Origin: CAZWSC01 sp964636385
GTDB lineage: Bacteria; Eisenbacteria; RBG-16-71-46; CAIMUX01
Length of the DNA stretch: 51,470 nt
NCBI GenBank assembly: GCA_964636385.1
Contig: CAZWSC010000048.1
Location: 1 to 51,470 of the forward strand
Direction of reading: 5' to 3'
Shown here piece after piece: positions 1 to 7,109 of this stretch (position 1 is its first letter; each line of letters starts with the position of its first letter). The notes beneath the pieces were generated by a model. That model worked only from the letters and a program-made list of their open reading frames with translations. It was not told where the DNA came from and did not search any database. Both the position numbers and the translations under genes were made by a program.

Positions 1-22
1 ACGTCAGAAAGGAGAAGCAGAT

Positions 23-595
23 ATGCTGAGGTCACTTCTGGTCACCGTGGTACTGGCGCTATTCCTGGTTGCTCCCTGCATGGCAGGGCGACTTGACACG
101 GGTATGGTTGAGCTGTCGCTCAGTGGCAGTCACACAGGCGCCAGTTACAGCTATGACGGCACTTCACTGGGCTCGGCCTCGTCCAGCGAGTTGTCGACTT
201 CAGTCGGGTACTCGGTTACGCCGGTCGTCCAGATCCTTGGAGGGCTGGGTGTCAGTCGTGGCAGCGAGTCTCCTAAAGGGTACGAGGACGAGTCGTGGCA
301 CGCTGTCACCTTGATTGCAGGGATGACGCTGAACGTGCCAACGCCGTCGGACGCGGTTCCCTTCGTCGATATCAGACTAGGCATGATCTCGTATGGCGGG
401 GATGGCTTCGGCGGTTCCACCGGATACGTCTTGCCATCGATAAGCGGCGGAGTCCGCGCCTTTATATCAGGCAGCGCATCTGTGAACTTCGGCGTGGGGT
501 ACACCCGCGTCACGAACCTTGGCGGGTGGGAGGACCTGGTATCCACATCGTTCGGAGCGTCGGCCGGGGTGTCGATATACCTGGGAGGGCGGTAG
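23..595 (+). CDS. Secreted beta-barrel-like outer membrane protein
   Basis: The product is 190 residues and begins with a clear signal peptide: a positively charged start, a hydrophobic stretch at residues 4-18 and a likely cleavage after about residue 21. The mature part is rich in Gly and Ser and alternates polar and hydrophobic residues, with segments such as LGGLGVSRG and VNFGVGYTR that look like antiparallel membrane strands. That pattern and the length fit a small 8-stranded outer-membrane barrel, although the protein does not end in the usual aromatic residue. An AAGGAG-like ribosome site lies about 9 bases before the ATG. No enzyme motif is visible. The exact family and role are unknown. 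Confidence 0.7.
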   Translation: MLRSLLVTVVLALFLVAPCMAGRLDTGMVELSLSGSHTGASYSYDGTSLGSASSSELSTSVGYSVTPVVQILGGLGVSRGSESPKGYEDESWHAVTLIAGMTLNVPTPSDAVPFVDIRLGMISYGGDGFGGSTGYVLPSISGGVRAFISGSASVNFGVGYTRVTNLGGWEDLVSTSFGASAGVSIYLGGR

Positions 596-710
596 GGGTT
601 TTGCAGGTAGCCCGCGAATGCTCCGTAACGCACGGATGCGATCCCGGACGGACGGCGAGTCTGGCCTCAATCACCAGTCCGCGGGGTCCCGGGCGTTGTG
701 CCTGGCGCCG

Positions 711-797
711 CAGCCGGAGGCGTTCCCCGACAGGCAGATTCTTTCGGCGCTGTCGAAAGAATCGGGGTGGTCGCACTTCGTAGAGCTCTTGACGCTC
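711..797 (+). pseudogene. DUF1016 (YhcG-type PDDEXK nuclease) remnant
   Basis: Translated in the frame starting at base 714, this stretch reads FPDRQILSALSKESGW followed by SHFVELL. That matches the conserved N-terminal signature of DUF1016/YhcG proteins, which runs roughly FPD.EIV..LS.ELSWSHFVEL. Nothing recognisable of the family precedes or follows it: the upstream frame is unrelated and the downstream bases enter repeat sequence. It is therefore read as a leftover of about 28 residues from a deleted nuclease gene. YhcG-type proteins are common in defence islands, which fits the toxin-antitoxin pair next door. The match is from memory of the family motif. Confidence 0.55.
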
Positions 798-845
798 GGT
801 GAGTATGATGCGGCGACACTCTCGCCAAGGCGCCAGGATCGCCAA

Positions 846-879
846 GGGACTGGTTACTCGGGGAGGCTGAACCAGTCCC
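846..879. repeat. REP-like extragenic palindrome
   Basis: Perfect 10-base arms GGGACTGGTT (846-855) and AACCAGTCCC (870-879) enclose a 14-base loop. The right arm plus the next 20 or so bases recur in the same orientation, slightly diverged, at 2891-2930, so related sequences flank the toxin-antitoxin genes on both sides. Confidence 0.6.
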
Positions 880-927
880 CGGGTGCCGGCCGCACCCCAG
901 GGCAAGACGCGCTTCTCATGCTTTCCA

Positions 928-959
928 ATGACGCAAATACGTGCTAGGTTTTGCGTCAT
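928..959 (+). promoter_or_regulatory. Palindromic operator/promoter of the AbiE-type pair
   Basis: ATGACGCAAA (928-937) and its exact reverse complement TTTGCGTCAT (950-959) flank a 12-base core. The core carries TGCTAGGTT, a plausible extended -10 element. The right arm overlaps the ATG at 958, so a transcript started from this -10 would be leaderless or nearly so, and repressor bound to the arms would cover both promoter and start codon. AbiEi antitoxins are known to repress their own promoters by binding inverted repeats. That this palindrome is the operator is inference. Confidence 0.65.
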
Positions 960-1587
960 GAAGAGCAAGTTACAGGAGTCGCAATCGATAGCAAAGAAAG
1001 TGATTAGGTCCATTCGCGGCCACGGACGTGGATGGGTCTTCTCTCCGGCCAGTTTCAAGGGGCTTGGAAGCTGCTCCGCCGTGGAAAGCGCCCTGCGACG
1101 CCACAAGGACGAGGGCACGATCCGCCGGCTTGCCAGAGGGCTCTACGATTATCCCCGCACCGATCCCGATCTCGGCCTTCTCGCTCCATCTGTGGAGCAG
1201 ATCATGGCCGCTCTGGAGGCAAGGGATGCAGTACGCCTCCAGCCGTCTGGAGCGTACGCCGCCAACCTGCTCGGCTTGAGTGATCAGGTGCCCATGAGGG
1301 TCGTCTTCCTGACAGACGGCCCCACGCGCAGGTTGCAGGTTGGGAACAGGCAGATCCTGCTCAAGCGCACAACACCTCGGAACATGGCAACGGCGGGCCG
1401 CATCAGCGGAACAGTCATCCAGGCCCTTCGTTGGTTGGGACAACGAAACGTCGATGATCGAACAAGGTCAACTCTCAGGCGAAGACTCGACTCCAGGGAC
1501 AAGGTGCAGTTGATGAAGGACATTCACTACGCGCCGAGTTGGATCGCTCAGGTCATCCGTGCAGTCGCTGAGGAAGGCGTGAGCTGA
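958..1587 (+). CDS. AbiEi-type antitoxin (DUF6088-like)
   Basis: The 209-residue protein has an N-terminal winged-helix-like segment (about residues 10-68) ending in the GTIRRLARGLYDYP pattern typical of AbiEi/DUF6088 antitoxins, then a C-terminal domain with the KRTTPRNM stretch of that family. AbiEi proteins neutralise the AbiEii nucleotidyltransferase without stable binding (type IV toxin-antitoxin) and repress their own operon. The frame stays open to a GTG at 883, but the ATG at 958 gives the usual family length and sits at the end of the palindrome. The stop overlaps the next start (TGATG), so antitoxin and toxin are translationally coupled. Confidence 0.85.
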   Translation: MKSKLQESQSIAKKVIRSIRGHGRGWVFSPASFKGLGSCSAVESALRRHKDEGTIRRLARGLYDYPRTDPDLGLLAPSVEQIMAALEARDAVRLQPSGAYAANLLGLSDQVPMRVVFLTDGPTRRLQVGNRQILLKRTTPRNMATAGRISGTVIQALRWLGQRNVDDRTRSTLRRRLDSRDKVQLMKDIHYAPSWIAQVIRAVAEEGVS

Positions 1588-2618
1588 TGAACGGGTTCCT
1601 TCAGATGCCTGTCGAACGTAGGCACCTGATATGTGAGCAGGCGCAAGCCCGGCTGAACCTGCCGGAAGCATCTCTGGAGAAGGACTACTGGGTGTGCTGG
1701 ACGCTCCGGGAACTCTTTGAGCTCCCCGGGTGGGGCACGAGCATCACGTTCAAGGGTGGGACCTCCCTGTCAAAATGCTGGGGCCTCATCAGCAGATTCT
1801 CCGAAGACATCGACATTGTGATCAACAAGCACTTCCTCGGATTTGGTGGAGACCATAGCCCGGAGGAGGCGCACAGCAGGAAGCAGACGAGGAAGCGCCT
1901 GAATGCCATGAAGGAAGCCACCCAGATCAAGATCCATGACGACTTGATGCCGGCGTTGGCGGCCCGCATTGCCGCATCATTGCCGGATACTGATACCTGG
2001 GAGTTGTTCCCGGCATCTGATGACGAGGATCGAGACAGGCAGACACTGCTGTTCAGGTACCCAACGTCGATACCGGCTGCCCAGGACTATGTGCGCCGTT
2101 TGGTCAGGATCGAGCTGGGTGCTCGCTCAGACAGCGAACCTGTCGAGAACGCGGAGGTGCATCCTTACCTGTACGACGCATTCCCTGATGCTCTTGGACC
2201 AAGTACCTTCCGCGTAAGGGCGCTGGCACCAGAGAGGACCTTCTGGGAGAAGGCCATGCTGCTTCATGAGGAGACCTGTCGTCCGCCCGACAGGCCAAGG
2301 AGAGATCCGCGAATGGCGCGTCATTACTACGATCTATCGTGTCTGATCACCCAGGGTGTTGCTGCAAGGGCGCTGGATCGACGCGACATCTTCTCCCGTG
2401 CGGCTCAACACAGGGAGATATACTTCGGCTGGTCGTGGATGGACTACAGCACCCTGCGCCAGGGCTCGCTCCGCTTGCTGCCCCTTCCTGATCAAGAGCC
2501 CGGATGGAGGCGGGATTATCAGGCAATGCGAGATGAGATGTTCTTTGGTGAAGTGCCGAGCTTTGATGAGATCCTGAGGGTTGTTGCGAACTTTCAGAGA
2601 GAGTTCAATGAGAGATGA
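1587..2618 (+). CDS. AbiEii-type nucleotidyltransferase toxin
   Basis: The 343-residue product shows the nucleotidyltransferase signatures of the AbiEii/AbiGii (COG2253) family. EKDYWV is near residue 31, KGGTSLSK at 56-63 and RFSEDIDI at 70-77, where the two Asp are the metal ligands. RTFWEKAMLLHEE lies near residue 220 and MARHYYDL near 245. Characterised relatives transfer nucleotides to RNA, including tRNA 3' ends, and stop growth or abort phage infection. The gene overlaps the antitoxin stop by one base. All catalytic motifs are present, so it is probably active, although it sits among decayed genes. The target in this host is unknown. Confidence 0.88.
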   Translation: MNGFLQMPVERRHLICEQAQARLNLPEASLEKDYWVCWTLRELFELPGWGTSITFKGGTSLSKCWGLISRFSEDIDIVINKHFLGFGGDHSPEEAHSRKQTRKRLNAMKEATQIKIHDDLMPALAARIAASLPDTDTWELFPASDDEDRDRQTLLFRYPTSIPAAQDYVRRLVRIELGARSDSEPVENAEVHPYLYDAFPDALGPSTFRVRALAPERTFWEKAMLLHEETCRPPDRPRRDPRMARHYYDLSCLITQGVAARALDRRDIFSRAAQHREIYFGWSWMDYSTLRQGSLRLLPLPDQEPGWRRDYQAMRDEMFFGEVPSFDEILRVVANFQREFNER

Positions 2619-3120
2619 TTTAACAACATGGAAGCTCCCTTCTACCAATCCTGCCTGGCGCCGTAGGTGCGCCCGGCATCGGCACTGACATGTAGGTGCA
2701 AGTCCTCCCCTACGCAGGCCGGGACCGAGTGGAGGATCCGGATTCACGATGGAGGGGAGATCAGCGAGTTCGCCGTGCCGTGCATGTCTCATCCACCCTC
2801 CGCGCCCTTCGCGCCTCTGCGAGAGTCATCTCTTCTGTCTTCGGACCACCTGCACAGCGGCGATCCCCACGAAGCCCTGGGCGGCACGGAGGCTGAACCA
2901 GCTCCCCGGGTGCCCGCCGCACACCATGCGCAGCCGCCCCGGACCCGGCCGTGTACCTTTTCTGCGCGAGAGCAAATCTTGTTGCGCCTTTTTTGCGTCG
3001 GGGCCTACCTGAGCTGGGACAACCGTGAGGATCGCCGCGAGATCCGGGCTGGCCGCCCTGGCGTGAGGCGCATTGCAGATAATCTGCAGTGAGACTGCAC
3101 GATTGCTGACCATCGTGCGC
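2619..3120. other. Intergenic repeat debris downstream of the toxin gene
   Basis: No convincing gene is seen here. A segment at 2793-2827 (CGCGCCTCTGCGAGAG part) resembles the extragenic repeats at 819-848 and 21531-21620. A diverged copy of the REP-like element lies at 2891-2930. Confidence 0.45.
3074..3119. repeat. Two adjacent palindromes
   Basis: TGCAGAT-A-ATCTGCA (3074-3088) is a perfect 15-base palindrome. It is followed by arms GCACGAT and ATCGTGC at about 3097-3119 around an 8-base loop. Both lie just past the 3' end of the minus-strand ATPase pseudogene and could be transcription-end hairpins or an old operator. Confidence 0.4.
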
Positions 3121-3390
3121 TCACGCGGCATCCCCGCGACCCGCCAGCTCGCGCCAGGACGCGATCCGGATCCCGCCCAGATCCATCGCCTCCTCGCCAC
3201 CATACACGAGCCGCCCGCGGATCTTGTGGTCGCCGAGTTGATGCCGAGCAGGTGGCACACGAGGCCTGTGTCGAGGAAGTAGATCTTCGGCGACCGGGTC
3301 AGCCGCTTGCGGACATTCGTGAGAAAGGGCTGCAGCCGCACCGCGAGGTAGCTTTCCTCCAAATCCGGCAAGCAACTCCTGATTTTACGC
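3121..3390 (-). pseudogene. AAA/DUF4143 ATPase pseudogene, copy A (internal deletion)
   Basis: Read on the minus strand, the first part carries VRKRLTRSPKIYFLDTGL, the central DUF4143 signature, matching VTKRLIKRPKLHFLDTGL in the intact neighbour. After LLGI the frame changes. The remaining sequence ends in LVYGGEEAMDLGG and WREL, a typical C-terminus of this family, with a stop at 3121-3123. The ATPase domain and the nuclease-like segment between the two parts are missing. It is therefore a deleted and frameshifted relative lying directly downstream of the intact gene, not a recent identical duplicate. Confidence 0.7.
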
Positions 3391-3415
3391 CACTGGCCAA
3401 CCTCGTGGTCGCCGG

Positions 3416-3458
3416 TCGATACCGATTCCGATAGCGACCCCGACACCGAGTGTCCCAA
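3416..3458. repeat. 43-base repeat, copy 1
   Basis: This block is identical over 43 bases to 5251-5293. Each copy lies immediately 3' of the stop codon of a DUF4143-type reading frame (stop at 3468-3470 here, 5303-5305 in the other copy). The flank was therefore duplicated together with the gene end. Confidence 0.85.
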
Positions 3459-3467
3459 TGCCAGCCC

Positions 3468-4694
3468 TCAGATAACCCCCACCGGGATCGCCATGTGATC
3501 GCCACCCAGGGGGAAGAGCTCGGCGGCAAGGCACACGACACCTCCAGTCGACACCGGCAATCCCAGGCGCTCCAGGTATGCGAACGGCTGAACCCACTCC
3601 CTGCGGGGGGAGGCTGATCGCTTGATCTCCAGGGGGTGCAGGGCTCCGGAGTGCTCGATCAGCAGATCGACTTCCCGCCTGTCACGGTCCCGGTAGTAGT
3701 AGAAGCCGGCGGGGCGTGCCCGGTGCCACCAGCTCCTGAGGATCTCGCTCACGACGAAAGTCTCGAAGACGGCGCCGGCCATGGATCCTGCAGCAAGCGT
3801 CTCCGGAGATGACCACTCACAGAGGTAACAGCACAACCCCGTGTCCAGGAAGTGGAGCTTGGGGCGTTTGATGAGTCGCTTGGTCACGTTCCTGTGGTAG
3901 GGGCGCAGCAGAAGGATCTGGTGGCTCGCCTCGAGAATCGACAGCCAGCTCTTGATCGTCATCACGGAGACATCCACATCACGGGCGAGATCGGACAGGT
4001 TCAGCTCCTGGGCAGTCCGCGCGGCACAGGCGCGAAGGAAGCGGAGGAAGAGTTGCTGATCGCCCACCCGGGTCAGATCGCGAACGTCACGCTGGAGATA
4101 CGTCTGCACATAGGAGCTGTAGAAGACATCGCGCTCGGTGATCCTGCCCGTGACGAGCGCGGGCATCGATCCCATCCAGATGGAGCGGAAGATGTCAGGC
4201 TCGGATACCCATCCCTCGATCGGCTCAGTTGCGGTCAGCTTCTCCGGAACCGGCAGGAACGGCTCATCCCGCCGCGCCACGCCCTGTGCCTCCCTCTGCG
4301 AGAAGCCCAGCAGGTTCACCAGCGCCACCCTGCCGGCCAGCGTCTCGGTGATGCCGCGCATCATGTGGAACTGCTGCGAGCCGGTCAGCCAGAAGTCGCC
4401 GGGACGCTGCTCCTGGTCGATTGCGATCTTGACGAGGGGAAGGAGCCCCGGTGCGTACTGGATTTCGTCGATCAGTACGGGCGGCGGATACCTCTGCATG
4501 AAGAGCGCGGGATCGTCATTGGCCAGCTCCCTGGCCGTCGGGTCGTCCAGCGTGACATAGCGGCGGTCCGTGCCGGCGAGCAGATGTCGCAGAAGCGTCG
4601 TCTTGCCGACCTGGCGGGGGCCGGTCAGAAGAAGCGCGGGAAACTCGCTTGAGATGGTTAACCAGCGGTCTTCTAACGTCCTGCCACGGTACAT
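3468..4694 (-). CDS. AAA ATPase with DUF4143 domain
   Basis: The 408-residue protein has Walker A GPRQVGKT (residues 25-32), Walker B VLIDEIQ (73-79) and the GSQQF sensor (105-109) of the AAA_14 family. A DUF4143 region follows from about residue 190, with KLHFLDTGL in it, and the restriction-endonuclease-like stretch REVDLLIEH before LEIKRS. Such orphan ATPases are widespread, usually carried on mobile or defence-rich DNA, and their function is not established. The gene stands alone, with an operator-like palindrome about 24 bases before the start. It looks intact, in contrast to its two remnants on either side. Confidence 0.88.
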   Translation of the reverse strand: MYRGRTLEDRWLTISSEFPALLLTGPRQVGKTTLLRHLLAGTDRRYVTLDDPTARELANDDPALFMQRYPPPVLIDEIQYAPGLLPLVKIAIDQEQRPGDFWLTGSQQFHMMRGITETLAGRVALVNLLGFSQREAQGVARRDEPFLPVPEKLTATEPIEGWVSEPDIFRSIWMGSMPALVTGRITERDVFYSSYVQTYLQRDVRDLTRVGDQQLFLRFLRACAARTAQELNLSDLARDVDVSVMTIKSWLSILEASHQILLLRPYHRNVTKRLIKRPKLHFLDTGLCCYLCEWSSPETLAAGSMAGAVFETFVVSEILRSWWHRARPAGFYYYRDRDRREVDLLIEHSGALHPLEIKRSASPRREWVQPFAYLERLGLPVSTGGVVCLAAELFPLGGDHMAIPVGVI

Positions 4695-4717
4695 GTTGTG
4701 CCCCCATTCGGCAAATC

Positions 4718-4732
4718 TATAGTCGCACTATA
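4718..4732 (-). promoter_or_regulatory. Palindromic promoter/operator of the DUF4143 ATPase gene
   Basis: TATAGT and ACTATA form a perfect palindrome around a 3-base centre (minus strand TATAGTGCGACTATA), 24-38 bases upstream of the ATG. One arm can serve as a -10 element. Similar TATAGTGCGACTATA sequences occur before other AAA/DUF4143 genes as I recall them, so autoregulation is likely, but this is inference. Confidence 0.5.
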
Positions 4733-4828
4733 AATCCGCGGGCTGATCTTGGCAACTGGAATCTGTGTGGCTGTGGCTGCTACATGATTCTGTCATGGCT
4801 AACTGCAACGTGAAAATGTCACCCCATT

Positions 4829-4990
4829 ATGGGAGACACACACGTTTTGAGTCGCAAGGAGTTGCCGCGGCCGGGGCTGGTACGGCTTGCCCTGGCGGGC
4901 TCGATTGGGAACGCCGAGGGAGCTGATGCTCTCGGAGTTAGTGTTCGTAAGGTTCAGAGGTACAAGGTTCGTGTTCTGGAAGGCGGGGAA
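4829..4990 (+). pseudogene. Transposase N-terminal fragment
   Basis: The reading frame opens with MGDTHVLSRKELPRPGLVR, then a helix-turn-helix in which residues such as NAEGADALGVSVRKVQRYK appear. This is the usual N-terminus of ISNCY/IS481-like DDE transposases (LSRKEL..P.LV...AG.....EAA..L..S.RQ..R). The match stops at about residue 54, where unrelated sequence begins, and no DDE domain follows. It is a truncated insertion sequence whose right part has been lost. Bases 4800-4828 may hold its left end. Confidence 0.65.
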
Positions 4991-4992
4991 CG

Positions 4993-5205
4993 GAGTTTAG
5001 CGTCAGCTTCACTTTCACCAACGTTGCTCCCGGCTCCTACTACCTGGATGTCTGGAAGGACTCGAACAACAACGGGAGAATCGACCCGGGCGACTTCTTC
5101 GGAGTCCACGGCACCTCGCAGTGGCCAAACCCGGTCTTGTCTCCCCTTTGGGTGATCCCTGGACAGACGTCGGTGGCCACTATCTACGCCGTCCTGATCC
5201 AGTAG
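4993..5205 (+). pseudogene. 3' fragment of a secreted or lipoprotein gene
   Basis: In the frame beginning at 4993 there are 70 codons to a stop at 5203-5205. They read like a beta-sandwich surface protein: FTFTNVAPGSYYLDVWKD, then an Asp/Asn-rich calcium-loop-like DSNNNGRID, then GDFFGVHG. This style is known from carboxypeptidase-regulatory or Ig-like domains of exported proteins. The 5' part is missing: the frame starts exactly where the transposase fragment ends. That suggests a deletion joined the two, or that the insertion element interrupted this gene. The parent protein is not recognised. Confidence 0.55.
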
Positions 5206-5250
5206 CAACGAACCGGGATTTTGCGGGCAGAGCATCCCGCAGAGCTGGTA

Positions 5251-5293
5251 TCGATACCGATTCCGATAGCGACCCCGACACCGAGTGTCCCAA
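5251..5293. repeat. 43-base repeat, copy 2
   Basis: Identical to 3416-3458 over all 43 bases. It lies just downstream (minus strand) of the stop codon of ATPase remnant B. Confidence 0.85.
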
Positions 5294-5302
5294 CGCCCGG
5301 CC

Positions 5303-5425
5303 TCAGATGAGCCACGCAGGGATCGCCATCTGATCGTTGCGCGGTAGAAAGTGCTCGATCAGCAGATCGACTTCCCGCCTGTCACGGCCCCGGTGGCAGT
5401 GGAAGCCGGCGGTGCGTGCCGGCAC
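5303..5425 (-). pseudogene. AAA/DUF4143 ATPase pseudogene, copy B (C-terminal scrap)
   Basis: On the minus strand an unbroken frame reads RDRREVDLLIEH, then FLPRNDQ and the terminal MAIPAWLI before a stop at 5303-5305. The first part equals the nuclease-like motif of the intact ATPase and the last part matches its terminus (MAIPVGVI). The roughly 50 residues that separate them in the intact protein are deleted. Bases 5351-5387 are identical to 3651-3687, so this copy is close kin to the intact gene. Everything upstream of about residue 320 is missing. Confidence 0.75.
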
Positions 5426-5681
5426 GCCCCCCGGCGGCAACGGCCGGAGGTGCTGGCCATTGTCCAGCCCGTGGTCAAACTGCCATCACATTTCCCACCC
5501 CCAACGACAGCGGTTGTCGTACCCGGTCTGTCATCCTCTACAGGTCGATTCGGGCACGGGACGCTACCTGTCAGCTGCAGGTCGAGTCGGGACACGAACT
5601 CGCGGGGGCGTCCATCGCGATCCGGCCCGGTGTCGTTGACTGAACGGAGTTCTGCAACTCCGGGAAGAAGGAGGTGGAATC

Positions 5682-7097
5682 ATGAAGGGTCCACAAAGGC
5701 TGCTTCTGCTCATCCTCTCAATGGGGTTGGCGCTTCACACTTTCGCCAGTCCCGTATGGGCACAGAGGAGGGTGGCCGAGGAGACGCACGTCTTCCGGGC
5801 CGTCCGGGATGGCGTCTTCACGGTGTTTGGAGACCGCGGCCATGGCAGCGGGTTTCTGGTCCATGAGAGCGGCCTGCTTCTTACCAACTCGCACGTGGTC
5901 TCGTCATCGAGGCACATCAGCGTTCAACTGGATGATTCCACTCGTGTAAGGGCGCGACTGCTCCAGGAGGACAAGCCCGCGGACATCGCCCTGCTTTGGA
6001 TCTCGTCTGATGTGGTGCGGGACAGGCCCGTGCTGAAGCTGACGGACCGGCCTCCCGAGGACCTCGCGTTCGAGGGAGAGAAGGTCCTGGCAATCGGCAG
6101 CCCCCTGAATCAGACACGCATTCTTACGGCAGGCATAGTCAGCAAGGTGGAAGAGAGGGCGGTCATATCCGACGTGAACCTGAATCCCGGCAACTCCGGC
6201 GGCCCCCTGCTGAATCTCGACGCGGAGGTGATAGCGATCAACACGTTCCGTGATCCGTCGCTGGGAGGTCCGGGCGTATCGGGCAGTGTGCCTGTCGGAT
6301 CTGCGTTTCCAATGATTGCATCTGCGCTTGCGGTGCAGAGAGAGCCGGGGCCATCGGCTGAGCTTCTCCCCGTCAAACCGGGGCATCCCTATCCCTCCCA
6401 ACTCCTGCGCTGGGCATCCAGCCGCTCATATCAGGGGAGCAACTACGAGTTCAAGACAGGGGGCTTCCGGATCACGATAGCCACGCCGCCGCGCAGGCTT
6501 TTCCTGCAGACGGCGGAGCAGCAGAGGCTGGCAGGCAAGCGCCAGCGGAGGGAGATCGCTGCCGGGGCAGAGTCGTCTGATCTCTATGATCCCCTGGGCG
6601 ACAGGCTTCACCAGTGGCGCGAGTACGTCGGCGACTATGCCCCGGTCGTCGTAATCCACGTGACGCCCGAGATAGGGGAGACTGCGGGCAGCGTGTTCGC
6701 CAACATACTCGGAGCAGGACTTGCGGGCGCTGCCGGGACGACTCACTCCAGCCATCATGTCTATGCGTTCAGGGGCGATCTTGAGGACTTCGAGCTTCTC
6801 GTAGACGGGCGGCGTGCCGGTGAACTGTTCCGCTCGCTGAACATGATGCCTGTCTCCGTTTCGGTGAGGGGCGCGAGCATGGACGACATCGCGCAGCAGG
6901 GAGTTTTCGCATTCCTGCCGGAGATCTTCGACGAGCCCCATGCCTCGAACTACACCGCAGTCATCCAGTGCCTGAAGAAGTCCGGCGAGAAGCTGGCCGT
7001 GCAGTTTCCCCGGCAGGTCGCAGAGCAGATCTGGGTCGACTTCGAGCCGTACAGGGACATGCTGGCTGCAAGACGACAGGCCCTTCTGGTCAGATAG
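5682..7097 (+). CDS. Exported S1C (HtrA-like) serine protease with novel C-terminus
   Basis: The 471-residue product has a signal peptide (cleavage after about residue 27, VWA-Q) and a trypsin-like fold. The catalytic triad is visible: His71 in LTNSHVV, Asp101 in PADIALL and Ser172 in NPGNSGGP. Proteases of this class degrade misfolded envelope proteins. DegP-type enzymes carry PDZ domains after the protease, but residues 220-471 show no PDZ pattern here. They look like a separate alpha/beta domain with stretches such as YAPVVVIHVTPEIGET and conserved-looking DDIAQQGVFAF. The start has a near-perfect ribosome site. A lipoprotein gene follows after 12 bases, probably in one operon. Confidence 0.85.
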   Translation: MKGPQRLLLLILSMGLALHTFASPVWAQRRVAEETHVFRAVRDGVFTVFGDRGHGSGFLVHESGLLLTNSHVVSSSRHISVQLDDSTRVRARLLQEDKPADIALLWISSDVVRDRPVLKLTDRPPEDLAFEGEKVLAIGSPLNQTRILTAGIVSKVEERAVISDVNLNPGNSGGPLLNLDAEVIAINTFRDPSLGGPGVSGSVPVGSAFPMIASALAVQREPGPSAELLPVKPGHPYPSQLLRWASSRSYQGSNYEFKTGGFRITIATPPRRLFLQTAEQQRLAGKRQRREIAAGAESSDLYDPLGDRLHQWREYVGDYAPVVVIHVTPEIGETAGSVFANILGAGLAGAAGTTHSSHHVYAFRGDLEDFELLVDGRRAGELFRSLNMMPVSVSVRGASMDDIAQQGVFAFLPEIFDEPHASNYTAVIQCLKKSGEKLAVQFPRQVAEQIWVDFEPYRDMLAARRQALLVR

Positions 7098-7109
7098 GAG
7101 GTGATCCCG

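Larger units (their letters stand above)
596..927. other. Intergenic region with nuclease remnant and repeats
   Basis: This stretch has no intact gene. It contains a degraded DUF1016-like fragment near 711-797. The perfect 10-base inverted repeat at 751-777 in that area (GATTCTTTCG / CGAAAGAATC) lies within the fragment. A REP-like palindrome follows at 846-879. The segment at about 819-848 resembles, in inverted orientation, one at 2796-2826 beyond the toxin-antitoxin pair. Confidence 0.5.
5206..5681. other. Gene-poor debris before the protease gene
   Basis: This region contains the second 43-base repeat, the DUF4143 remnant B and about 220 bases of uncertain origin. The frame ending at 5643 can be read as a short polypeptide tail (CQLQVESGHELAGAS region) but matches no family I recognise. 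A strong ribosome site (GAAGGAGGTGG) at its end serves the protease gene. Confidence 0.45.
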
